Below, piece after piece: positions 6,218-6,253 of a stretch of 6,253 nt of DNA. Every line of letters begins with the position of its first letter. Position 1 is the first letter of the stretch. Both the position numbers and the translations under genes were made by a program. Source of the DNA: Bacteroidota bacterium (GTDB lineage Bacteria > Bacteroidota > Bacteroidia > Chitinophagales > Chitinophagaceae); assembly GCA_023429365.1 (NCBI GenBank), contig JAEYVW010000412.1, forward strand, positions 1 to 6,253. Direction: 5' to 3'. The notes below the pieces were generated by a model that saw only the letters and a program-made list of their open reading frames with translations, did not search any database and was not told the DNA's origin.

Positions 6218-6224
6218 AGTTGTT
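6210..6224 (-). repeat. Inverted copy of the leader AACTAAAAAC element
   Basis: Read on the minus strand, this segment contains AACAACTAAAAAC, identical over 13 bases (6212-6224) to the ftsA leader at 2663-2675, and AACTAAAAACTC, identical over 12 bases (6210-6221) to 4102-4113 in the ftsA-ftsZ gap. In a full transcript this 3' segment would therefore be complementary to both upstream leaders. A/T-rich composition lowers the surprise. Confidence 0.45.
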
Positions 6225-6253
6225 CCCCGGTGTTTTTTTGCACCGGGGTTTTT
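6225..6253 (+). terminator. Rho-independent terminator after ftsZ
   Basis: CCCCGGTG (6225-6232) and CACCGGGG (6241-6248) form a perfect 8-base-pair, mostly G+C stem around an 8-base loop (seven T then G). At least five T follow, running to the window edge. The opposite strand has no T run after the stem, so it acts in the + direction only. It lies 86 bases after the ftsZ stop and marks the likely end of the murG-to-ftsZ transcript. Confidence 0.9.

Noticed and set aside
1..6253. Search for a novel accessory system (defence, mobile element, CRISPR, toxin-antitoxin)
   Set aside because: The window is filled by five conserved division and cell wall genes with uniform strand, tight spacing and no gap over 163 bases, which leaves no room for an additional system.

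Overview
The window is one compact, single-strand stretch of a bacterial division and cell wall (dcw) cluster. In order on the + strand it carries the 3' end of murG, then murC, ftsQ, ftsA and ftsZ, and it closes with a strong intrinsic terminator at the right edge. All coding sequence is on the + strand. I see no tRNA, rRNA, CRISPR array, transposase, integrase or other sign of a mobile element.

The organism is most likely a member of the Bacteroidota, probably near Chitinophagaceae/Chitinophagales. The signs are: murC followed directly by ftsQ with no ddl or murB between them; no Shine-Dalgarno sequence before any start, with A-rich leaders instead; an FtsA with a C-terminal amphipathic helix; and a 639-residue FtsZ whose PAYIRR-type tail motif is followed by a further conserved-looking end (NTFLDGKKPD). 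The family-level placement rests on recalled family resemblance, not on a search.

Layout: 1-341 murG end (the start lies outside the window); 334-1773 murC, overlapping murG by 8 bases; a 34-base gap; 1808-2611 ftsQ with a GTG start; a 70-base gap with an A-rich leader; 2682-4055 ftsA; a 163-base gap, the largest and the only one with repeat structure; 4219-6138 ftsZ; 6139-6253 a 3' region with one weak and one strong terminator-like hairpin.

How the genes work together: MurC begins cytoplasmic assembly of the peptidoglycan stem peptide by adding L-Ala to UDP-MurNAc. MurG finishes lipid II by adding GlcNAc to lipid I. FtsZ polymerises into the Z ring, FtsA ties that ring to the inner membrane, and FtsQ joins the ring to the periplasmic wall-synthesis machinery. 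The tight spacing and the single strong terminator after ftsZ suggest one transcript, although the long ftsA-ftsZ gap leaves room for separate control of ftsZ.

I found no exotic system. The points most worth a second look are the very long FtsZ linker and the 38-residue tail after its FtsA-binding motif, an AACTAAAAAC element shared by the two leaders and (inverted) by the 3' region, a 21-base-phased direct repeat upstream of ftsZ, and an 18-base perfect palindrome inside ftsZ.
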